Source: Thermoflexales bacterium (lineage in GTDB: Bacteria > Chloroflexota > Anaerolineae > S140-20). Taken from it: a DNA stretch of 5,782 nt. The notes beneath the pieces are model-generated. The model made no database searches. It was not told where the DNA came from and worked only from the letters and a program-made list of their open reading frames with translations. The position numbers and the translations under genes are program-made. Shown here piece by piece: positions 1 through 4,457 of this stretch; position 1 is the stretch's first letter, and each line of letters starts with the position of its first letter. The DNA is taken from the NCBI GenBank assembly GCA_015484715.1, contig WFUY01000506.1, positions 1-5,782 on the forward strand, in the 5' to 3' direction.

Positions 1-1
1 C

Positions 2-253
2 GAGGGCACCGGCGACGCCGACAACGACGGCACCCCCAACTACCTGGATACCGACGCCGACGGTGACACCATCCCCGACGCTACCGAGGGAACCGATGAC
101 GCCGACAACGACGGCACCCCCAACTACCTGGACACCGACGCCGACGGTGACGGCATTCCCGACGCCACCGAGGGAACCGGCGACACCGACAACGACGGTA
201 TCCCCAACTACCTAGACCCTGACGCCGACGGCGACGGCATCCCTGACAACCAA
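2..253 (+). repeat. Three in-frame 84-bp tandem repeats encoding calcium-binding loops
   Basis: The units lie at 2-85, 86-169 and 170-253. Units 1 and 2 differ at 8 of 84 positions by direct comparison. Several of these differences are synonymous (GGC/GGA, GAT/GAC, ATC/ATT, GCT/GCC). The third unit is more diverged and leads into the unique C-terminus. High nucleotide identity points to recent duplication or gene conversion. The array probably continues left of the window, and its copy number may vary between strains. Confidence 0.93.
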
Positions 254-316
254 GACCCTGACCCGACGACCGCAAACTATACCGTCTACTTACCGCTCGT
301 CGTCCGCACACCCTGA
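2..316 (+). CDS. C-terminal end of a secreted Asp-rich calcium-repeat protein (partial)
   Basis: The reading frame is open from the left edge to a TGA at 314-316, giving 104 visible residues; the start lies outside the window. Residues 1-84 are three 28-residue repeats. Each holds two Asp-rich loops of the DxDxDG type ([12 protein letters not shown] and DADGDGIPD), resembling thrombospondin type-3 repeats, which bind calcium and form rigid extracellular stalks. One loop has Thr in place of Gly (DADGDTIPD in the first repeat). The last 20 residues leave the repeat pattern and end in [12 protein letters not shown], a hydrophobic beta-like tail. I recall similar VYLPLV motifs in many exported Chloroflexota proteins, where they may act in sorting or anchoring, but that role is not established. 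There is no LPxTG motif or C-terminal membrane helix. The protein is probably extracellular or cell-surface. Its upstream domains, and so its true function, cannot be seen. Confidence 0.85.
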   Translation, partial: EGTGDADNDGTPNYLDTDADGDTIPDATEGTDDADNDGTPNYLDTDADGDGIPDATEGTGDTDNDGIPNYLDPDADGDGIPDNQDPDPTTANYTVYLPLVVRTP

Positions 317-330
317 TGAAGAGTAGGCCA

Positions 331-363
331 GGTGTCCGATGCTTCGGGAGAGCATCGGACACC
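331..363 (+). terminator. Perfect 13-bp hairpin after the repeat protein; probable terminator
   Basis: GGTGTCCGATGCT (331-343) is an exact reverse complement of AGCATCGGACACC (351-363), with a 7-nt loop TCGGGAG. The hairpin begins 15 nt after the stop codon at 314-316. No T-tract follows (the next bases are CTATACC), so it is not a textbook intrinsic terminator. Many high-GC bacteria do use hairpins without a U-tract. It also argues against translation starting at the ATG at 339, which lies inside the stem. Confidence 0.7.
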
Positions 364-461
364 CTATACCGACTGGTTCAAACAATCCAGAGCTGCCGGG
401 GGAACTCTATATGCCTTGGGCCCCGATCCTCCCAGCAGCAGAAAGGACAACGGGGACGACG

Positions 462-1163
462 ATGGGATACAACCTACGGCGAATCGGAGCACTGATCCAG
501 GATGTACGCACATTAGCTGCACAACGCAATTGGAGAGCGGCATGGCAGTATGCCTGGCGGATGCTGGTCACCGCTCCTTACCGGCGCATCGAGTTTATCG
601 TCTTCGCTCGTTCGCTAGACCAACCGATCCCCGAGGTGCAGCCTCTAGTACCCGTCACCATCCGCCTGGCGACCCTGGAAGACATACCACGGTTCGAGAA
701 GATCGTCCTTCCCTCAGCCGTGCGTCGCTTTGTGAACCGCATAGCCCACAACCGCCTTTGCTTCGTTGCCCTACATCACACCGACATCGTCGCCTATTGC
801 TGGGCAACCCCCGAGGTCAGGCCCGACGTGGACAACATAAGTCTGGACCTGGAACCCCACGACATCTACTTCGACGATGCCTACACGGTGCCTGCCTACC
901 GCCGGCGAAAGTTGCAGACGGCCGTCCACCTCTACCGTATGCGGTACGTGAAGCAAATGGGCTTTCGCCGGGCGGTCTTGATTGTGGACATTCACAATCA
1001 CGCCTCACTAGCCTTGGTGCAGAAGCTAGGGTATCGGGAGATCGGCAAGGTGACCTTTGTTCGGATCTTGGGCAAACGGTGGTATCTTTGGTCACCCGCC
1101 CCGGAGGAAACGACTCTGCTCCCCAAGGCCGACCCCGCCACTGGGAAGAGAACCCCGGTATGA
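462..1163 (+). CDS. GNAT-family N-acetyltransferase
   Basis: The product is 233 residues and is probably a cytoplasmic acetyl-CoA-dependent acyltransferase; the substrate is unknown. An N-terminal helical stretch (about residues 1-50, rich in Arg and Trp) precedes the GNAT core. The core starts at VTIRLATLEDI (65-75), the usual first strand and helix. It continues through VPAYRRRKLQTAV (143-155), at the position of the acetyl-CoA pyrophosphate loop, and ends with NHASLALVQKLGY (179-191), the classical GNAT motif B. The glycines of the usual R-G-x-G-x-G/A loop are replaced (YRRRKLQ), which is unusual. I chose ATG 462, preceded by GGGGAC at 452-457. The frame stays open upstream to ATG 339, but that codon sits in the terminator stem and the extra 41 residues look non-conserved. 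GNATs of this layout occur in polysaccharide and amino-sugar clusters, which fits the sulfotransferase remnant and sugar oxidoreductase downstream. Confidence 0.8.
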   Translation: MGYNLRRIGALIQDVRTLAAQRNWRAAWQYAWRMLVTAPYRRIEFIVFARSLDQPIPEVQPLVPVTIRLATLEDIPRFEKIVLPSAVRRFVNRIAHNRLCFVALHHTDIVAYCWATPEVRPDVDNISLDLEPHDIYFDDAYTVPAYRRRKLQTAVHLYRMRYVKQMGFRRAVLIVDIHNHASLALVQKLGYREIGKVTFVRILGKRWYLWSPAPEETTLLPKADPATGKRTPV

Positions 1164-1211
1164 GGGATTGGCAAGGGGTTTCCAGCGACCGTGAAGGGAA
1201 GGGATCATCTG

Positions 1212-1445
1212 GTGCTCAGAGAGCCTATCTTCATCATCGGCACAGGAAGATGTGGGTCTACGGCGCTTCATCGCTTGTGCGCCCGCCATCCTCGGCTAGC
1301 TTGGCTATCCCAGTGGTGTGATCTGCATCCCGACAAACCCTACCTGAACCGGCTAGCCCTGCAGGTCTTAAGCACTCCCCTTCTGTCCCGCTACGCTCGG
1401 AAGGTCGTATACCCTTCAGAGGGGTATCGTTTCTGGGATCACCTA
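1212..1445 (+). pseudogene. N-terminal fragment of a PAPS-dependent sulfotransferase
   Basis: The N-terminus reads LREPIFIIGTGRCGSTALHRL. It contains the GxGRCGST phosphate loop that binds the 5'-phosphosulfate of PAPS in bacterial sulfotransferases acting on carbohydrates or lipids. Family-like sequence continues through HPRLAWLSQW and PSEGYRFWDHL, ending near 1445. After that the frame stays open to 1925 but reads as Arg/Pro/Ser-rich nonsense. It runs through the start of the next gene in another frame. These enzymes are normally about 280-330 residues and need a 3'-phosphate-binding RDPR-type motif, which I do not find in any frame between 1446 and 1605. The gene therefore appears to have lost about 70 percent of its 3' end. 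The likely start is GTG 1212, 7 nt after the purine-rich AAGGGAAGGGA (1194-1204); GTG 1191 is an in-frame alternative. It begins 48 nt after the GNAT stop and was probably co-transcribed with it. Positions 1446-1605 hold no recognisable gene. Confidence 0.72.
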
Positions 1446-1605
1446 CGGATACCTCTGAGGGAGCGTACCGAACGCTTGCTTTGTTTGCCGGCTGCCCGGC
1501 CCTGTCCGAGCCCAAGCTCTCGGGTGAGGAAGGCAGAGCACCGGGCTTGTAGAAGGAACACGGCATACGTGATGGCTGCCGCACTATACGGCGCGGAGGA
1601 TAGAC

Positions 1606-2643
1606 ATGGACACTGTACGAGTTGGAGTCATCGGGGTCGGCACGATGGGCGCGCGGCATTGCCGGGTTTACGCCAACCTGCGTGGGGTCCAGGTGGTCGG
1701 CGTCGCCGACCTCAACGCCGAGCGGGGCAAGGCGGTCGCCGCCCAGCACGAGACCCGTTACTTCGAGGATCATCGTCGGTTGCTGGAGGAAGTGGATGCC
1801 GTCAGCATCGCCACCACCACCCCCTCCCACTTCCACCTGGCCGTGGAATCGCTGGAGCAGGGTGTCCACACGCTGGTGGAGAAGCCCATCACCCAGACCG
1901 TCGCCCAGGCGGAGCATCTGGTTGAGCTGGCCCGCATCCGGGGGGTGGTCCTCCAGGTGGGGCATATCGAACGCTTCAACCCGGCCTTCACCGAACTCAA
2001 GCACGTCACCGAGCGGATGCGGCTCATCGCCGTCACAATGCGCCGGCTCAGCCCCTTCGACCTGAGCAACACCGACGTGGACGTGATCCGCGACCTGATG
2101 ATCCACGACCTGGACCTGGCCCTGGACCTGGTGCCCTCCCCCTTGGAGGGAATCAGCGCTTGGGGACGCACCTCCCACACCGGGGCCATAGACCACGCGG
2201 TGGTCAACCTCTCCTTCGAGGACGGCCCCATCATCACCTTGGTCGCCTCCCGGGTGACGGAGCAGAAGGTCCGGGCCGTGGAGGTGATCGCCGAGGGGGC
2301 CTACATCGAGGCCGACTTGCTGGGCAAGAGCCTGAGCATCCACCGGCGCACTTTCCCCCAGTACCTGAACAACCACAACGACGCCGTGAAGTACCGCCAG
2401 GAGAGCATCATCGAGCGCATCCACGTGCCGATGATGGAACCGTTGATGCTGGAGCTGCGCCACTTCGTGGAGTGTGTGCGAGAGGGGAAGGAGAGCAAGG
2501 TGCCGGGGCGTGACGGCCTGCGGGCGCTGCGCATGGCCGACGTCGTGACCGAGCTAATCCAGCGGCCCCGGGTCTTCTCCTTTGCCACCGCCTTTCCCTT
2601 GGAAAGGCGCGGCTCGGTGGTGCCAATCCAAGAACCGGTTTGA
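1606..2643 (+). CDS. Gfo/Idh/MocA-family NAD(P)-dependent oxidoreductase
   Basis: The product is 345 residues, a normal full length. Residues 4-15 (VRVGVIGVGTMG) are the Rossmann GxGxxG dinucleotide site, followed by VVGVADLNAER with the acidic residue D35 ending strand 2. VEKPI at 91-95 carries the family's EKP signature and the catalytic-site Lys93. GHIERFNPAF (119-128) and DLMIHDLD (163-170, with His167 and Asp168) match the substrate-side motifs of UDP-GlcNAc 3-dehydrogenase-like and related sugar-nucleotide members. The C-terminal half is the mixed alpha/beta domain that forms the sheet and dimer face. The probable reaction is NAD(P)-linked oxidation of a sugar or sugar nucleotide in the cytoplasm. 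The exact substrate cannot be read from sequence. The start is set by a strong GGAGGA (1595-1600) 5 nt before the ATG. Codon use is strongly GC-ending, unlike the two upstream genes. A role in surface-glycan sugar synthesis is inferred from family and neighbours. Confidence 0.93.
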   Translation: MDTVRVGVIGVGTMGARHCRVYANLRGVQVVGVADLNAERGKAVAAQHETRYFEDHRRLLEEVDAVSIATTTPSHFHLAVESLEQGVHTLVEKPITQTVAQAEHLVELARIRGVVLQVGHIERFNPAFTELKHVTERMRLIAVTMRRLSPFDLSNTDVDVIRDLMIHDLDLALDLVPSPLEGISAWGRTSHTGAIDHAVVNLSFEDGPIITLVASRVTEQKVRAVEVIAEGAYIEADLLGKSLSIHRRTFPQYLNNHNDAVKYRQESIIERIHVPMMEPLMLELRHFVECVREGKESKVPGRDGLRALRMADVVTELIQRPRVFSFATAFPLERRGSVVPIQEPV

Positions 2644-2652
2644 CCCCGTAAC

Positions 2653-2667
2653 AGACCTCTGAGGTCT
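2653..2667. terminator. Palindrome copy 1, AGACCTCTGAGGTCT
   Basis: A 7+1+7 palindrome starts 9 nt after the oxidoreductase stop codon and can form a short hairpin in RNA from either strand. A near-identical copy lies at the other end of this convergent spacer. It is probably part of a bidirectional terminator or a dispersed intergenic palindrome. There is no T-tract. Confidence 0.5.
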
Positions 2668-2738
2668 CGAGAAGAGCCTGCTGGTGGCGGGACGGAGGCG
2701 GTTCTGGCCGCATTGCGGCTCCAAAGGCCGCCTGTCGA

Positions 2739-2753
2739 GGACCTCGGAGGTCT
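2739..2753. terminator. Palindrome copy 2, GGACCTCGGAGGTCT, overlapping the radA stop
   Basis: The core GACCTC-G-GAGGTC (2740-2752) is a 6+1+6 palindrome, and its last bases overlap the radA TAG (complement of 2752-2754). Read on the minus strand it gives AGACCTCCGAGGTCC followed by TCGA. This matches copy 1 and its downstream TCGA with one mismatch and one extra base. The two copies therefore form an inverted pair about 70 bp apart. Between them, GCCGC-ATT-GCGGC (2707-2719) adds another small hairpin. Confidence 0.5.
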
Positions 2754-4128
2754 ATGGTTTCACCAAGGCCAGTCCAACCGCCTCCCTCAGCGAGCGGACC
2801 GGGATCACTTCCAGCCCCTCGGGCGCTTCCTCCACCGGCCGCCGGCTCCATGGGACCAGACAGCGGCGGAAGCCCAGCTTGGCCGCCTCCTTCAGCCGTG
2901 CCGCCAACTGGGAGACGGCCCTCAGTTCTCCCGACAGCCCCACCTCGCCGATGAAGGCCAGGTCCGCCGCCACCGGCCGGTCGTGCACGCTGCTGGCCAC
3001 GGCCACCGCCACCGCCAGGTCCACCGCCGGCTCCTCGACCCGCAGCCCCCCCACCACGTTGACGAAGACATCCTGGTCGGACAGGCGCAACCCCACCCGC
3101 CGGCTCAGGACCGCCACCAACAGCAGCAGCCGGTTGAAATCCACCCCGTTGGCCGTCCGGCGGGGATGGCCGAAGCTGGTCGTGCTCACCAGCGCCTGGA
3201 CCTCCACCAGCAGGGGACGGGTTCCCTCCATCGTCACGGCGATGGCCGACCCCGGCGCGTTCACCATCCGCTCCGCCAGGAAGACCTCCGACGGGTTGGG
3301 CACCTCCACCAACCCCTCGCTGCGCATCTCGAAGACCCCCACCTCTGACGTCGCTCCGAAGCGGTTCTTCACGCTGCGCAGCAGCCGATAGGCGTGGAAA
3401 CGGTCCCCCTCCAGGTAGAGCACCGTGTCCACGATGTGCTCCAGGACCTTGGGGCCGGCGATGGCCCCCTCCTTCGTCACGTGTCCCACCAGGAAGACGG
3501 CCACCCCCGTCTGTTTGGCCCACCCCTGCAGCCGGGCCGCCACCTCCCGGACCTGGCTGATGCTGCCCGGCGCCGATTCCAGAGCGTCGGTGTAAGCCGT
3601 CTGGATGGAGTCCACCACCAGCAGCCAGGGCTTCACCTCTTCCACGTGGCGCAGGATGGTCTCCAGGTGGGTCTCGGTGACGACGAGCAGGCGAGGCGTC
3701 TGGACCCCCAACCGATCCGCGCGCATCTTGATCTGGCGGGCCGACTCCTCGCCGGAGACGTAGAGCACCGGCCCCTTCCGGTCATCGGCCACCATCGCGG
3801 CGACCTGGAGCAGGAGGGTGGACTTCCCAATGCCGGGGTCCCCCCCCAGCAGGACCAGGGAGCCGGGCACAACGCCCCCTCCCAGCACCCGGGCGAACTC
3901 GGCCATAGGCAGGGGGACCCGCTCCAGGCCGTCGGCGCGGATCTCCGGCAGCGGTGTGGGACGGCTCTGAGGCAGGCCGGCGATCCGGCGATGGCGGGGG
4001 GAGGGAGCCGGGGCTTCCACCTCCTCCACCATCGTGTTCCACTCGCCGCAGGAAGGACAGCGCCCGAAGTAACGGGGGCTGCGCCGGCCACACTTCTGAC
4101 AGACGTAGGTGGTGCGCGATTTGGACAT
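2752..4128 (-). CDS. radA: DNA repair protein RadA (Sms)
   Basis: The product is 458 residues, matching the roughly 450-460 of the family. RadA is a RecA-like hexameric ATPase that speeds branch migration of recombination intermediates and helps restart stalled forks. An N-terminal C4 zinc finger (Cys10, Cys13, Cys24, Cys27 in CQKCG and CPSCG) is followed by the RecA-like core. The core has Walker A GGDPGIGKST (95-104), Walker B LLVVDSIQT (169-177) and the RadA-specific KNRFG motif (254-258). The C-terminal part (about 290-458, including GEVGLSGELR at 394-403) is the Lon-protease-like domain, structural rather than proteolytic in this family. The start is ATG at 4128-4126, because translation from there begins with the canonical MSKSRTTYVCQKCG. 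On the minus strand AAAGGAG (complement of 4136-4142) lies 7 nt upstream. The frame is open further upstream to 4194, but that stretch covers the promoter. No key residue is missing. The gene appears to be transcribed alone. Confidence 0.97.
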   Translation of the reverse strand: MSKSRTTYVCQKCGRRSPRYFGRCPSCGEWNTMVEEVEAPAPSPRHRRIAGLPQSRPTPLPEIRADGLERVPLPMAEFARVLGGGVVPGSLVLLGGDPGIGKSTLLLQVAAMVADDRKGPVLYVSGEESARQIKMRADRLGVQTPRLLVVTETHLETILRHVEEVKPWLLVVDSIQTAYTDALESAPGSISQVREVAARLQGWAKQTGVAVFLVGHVTKEGAIAGPKVLEHIVDTVLYLEGDRFHAYRLLRSVKNRFGATSEVGVFEMRSEGLVEVPNPSEVFLAERMVNAPGSAIAVTMEGTRPLLVEVQALVSTTSFGHPRRTANGVDFNRLLLLVAVLSRRVGLRLSDQDVFVNVVGGLRVEEPAVDLAVAVAVASSVHDRPVAADLAFIGEVGLSGELRAVSQLAARLKEAAKLGFRRCLVPWSRRPVEEAPEGLEVIPVRSLREAVGLALVKP

Positions 4129-4165
4129 CGGGGCGCTCCTTTGGGCAGAGATCGGTCGCCCCCTT

Positions 4166-4194
4166 ATGATAACCGAACATCGGTTCCAGGGCAA
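4166..4194 (-). promoter_or_regulatory. Predicted sigma-70-type promoter of radA
   Basis: On the minus strand, TTGCCC (complement of 4189-4194) is followed after 17 nt by TATCAT (complement of 4166-4171). Each compares well with TTGACA and TATAAT (4/6 and 5/6). Transcription would begin near 4159, leaving a leader of about 30 nt with the AAAGGAG ribosome site. Confidence 0.6.
4174..4187. promoter_or_regulatory. SOS-box-like operator CGAAC-N4-GTTCC in the radA promoter
   Basis: CGAACATCGGTTCC carries the GAAC-N4-GTTC half-sites of the Gram-positive-type LexA (DinR) box. The inner bases do not fit the Bacillus consensus fully. It lies wholly within the 17-bp spacer of the predicted radA promoter, where a bound repressor would block RNA polymerase. 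An overlapping palindrome, AACCGA-ACA-TCGGTT (4171-4185), has a different centre, so the true operator symmetry is uncertain. No lexA gene is in the window. Confidence 0.45.
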
Positions 4195-4215
4195 GGGCTG
4201 GTGTAACTCGGACTC

Positions 4216-4244
4216 TTGACTTCTCCGGCCTGAAATGCTATAGT
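4216..4244 (+). promoter_or_regulatory. Predicted sigma-70-type promoter of the DUF2207 gene
   Basis: TTGACT (4216-4221) and TATAGT (4239-4244) are separated by exactly 17 nt, each 5/6 to consensus. This is the best promoter in the window. It is divergent from the radA promoter, with 21 bp between the two -35 boxes. A start near 4251 would leave an unusually long leader of about 207 nt before the ATG at 4458. Confidence 0.7.
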
Positions 4245-4272
4245 TGTGCTACAGTCTATTCAGCCTCAGCCT

Positions 4273-4369
4273 ACCCTCCCGCAGGTCACCGGTCGAGGGC
4301 GCTTTCAGCCCCGATGGGCTATTTGAAGCACGGTCTCGCGTCGGAAACGCGCCTAACCTGCAGGAGGGT
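4273..4369 (+). promoter_or_regulatory. Structured leader RNA, three-way junction; riboswitch-like candidate of unknown class
   Basis: The closing helix P1 pairs 4273-4286 (ACCCTCCCGCAGGT) with 4356-4369 (ACCTGCAGGAGGGT), 14 positions with one C-A mismatch. Inside it, P2 begins with ACCG/CGGT (4288-4291 with 4331-4334). P2 continues through GCGCTTT (4299-4305) with GAAGCAC (4325-4331), sharing C4331, and ends in AGCCC-CGAT-GGGCT (4307-4320). P3 is CGCGT-CGGAA-ACGCG (4337-4351). This makes a compact multi-helix junction of about 97 nt within the predicted leader. The 5' strand of P1 can pair alternatively with the Shine-Dalgarno region of the downstream gene. I compared it from memory with TPP, cobalamin, SAM, FMN, glycine, c-di-GMP, c-di-AMP and T-box consensus motifs and saw no match. 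The pairing is visible in the sequence; the regulatory role is inferred. Confidence 0.55.
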
Positions 4370-4411
4370 GAACCGTTACGTGCTACATACCGTGGATGAA
4401 AGGACATGGAG

Positions 4412-4429
4412 TGGTTGAAGAGTCAACCA
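4412..4429 (+). promoter_or_regulatory. Leader hairpin upstream of the DUF2207 ribosome site
   Basis: TGGTTGA (4412-4418) and TCAACCA (4423-4429) form a perfect 7-bp stem with the loop AGAG. The stem ends 12 nt before the GGGAGGTGA ribosome site (4442-4450). Its 3' arm can also pair weakly with GTTG at 4431-4434. It may be part of the expression platform of the structured leader. There is no T-tract, so it is not an obvious terminator. Confidence 0.5.
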
Positions 4430-4457
4430 GGTTGGAACTGTGGGAGGTGAAGAAACG

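Noticed and set aside
2..253. CRISPR-like direct repeats
   Set aside because: The 84-bp units are contiguous, without unique spacers, are in frame, and encode calcium-loop peptides. They are protein-coding tandem repeats.
332..1321. A 329-residue plus-strand reading frame, and an ATG at 339 extending the GNAT protein by 41 residues
   Set aside because: The 329-residue frame has low-complexity Arg/Pro/Ser composition and overlaps the GNAT frame, which has real motifs. ATG 339 lies inside the 331-363 hairpin stem and has no ribosome site; ATG 462 is preferred.
1509..1547. Hairpin AGCCC-AA-GCTCT ... AGAGC-ACC-GGGCT as a terminator before the oxidoreductase
   Set aside because: It has two 5-bp stems interrupted by an internal loop, a 14-nt apical loop and no T-tract. 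This is too weak to call.
1561..1600. Promoter for the oxidoreductase (TATACG at 1585-1590)
   Set aside because: No acceptable -35 hexamer lies 16-18 nt upstream. The gene may be read from upstream or from a promoter I cannot recognise.
1258..2463. A 401-residue minus-strand open frame
   Set aside because: It lies antisense to the well-supported oxidoreductase and the sulfotransferase fragment. Its composition (Gly, Val, Asp, His-rich) is that of the reverse strand of a GC-ending gene, with no domain motif.
4363..4382. T-box-like AGGGTGAACCG resembling the T-box antiterminator consensus AGGGTGGNACCG
   Set aside because: The tRNA-binding bulge would read TGAA instead of TGGN. There is no specifier-loop stem, and the downstream gene is not an aminoacyl-tRNA synthetase, amino-acid biosynthesis or amino-acid transport gene.
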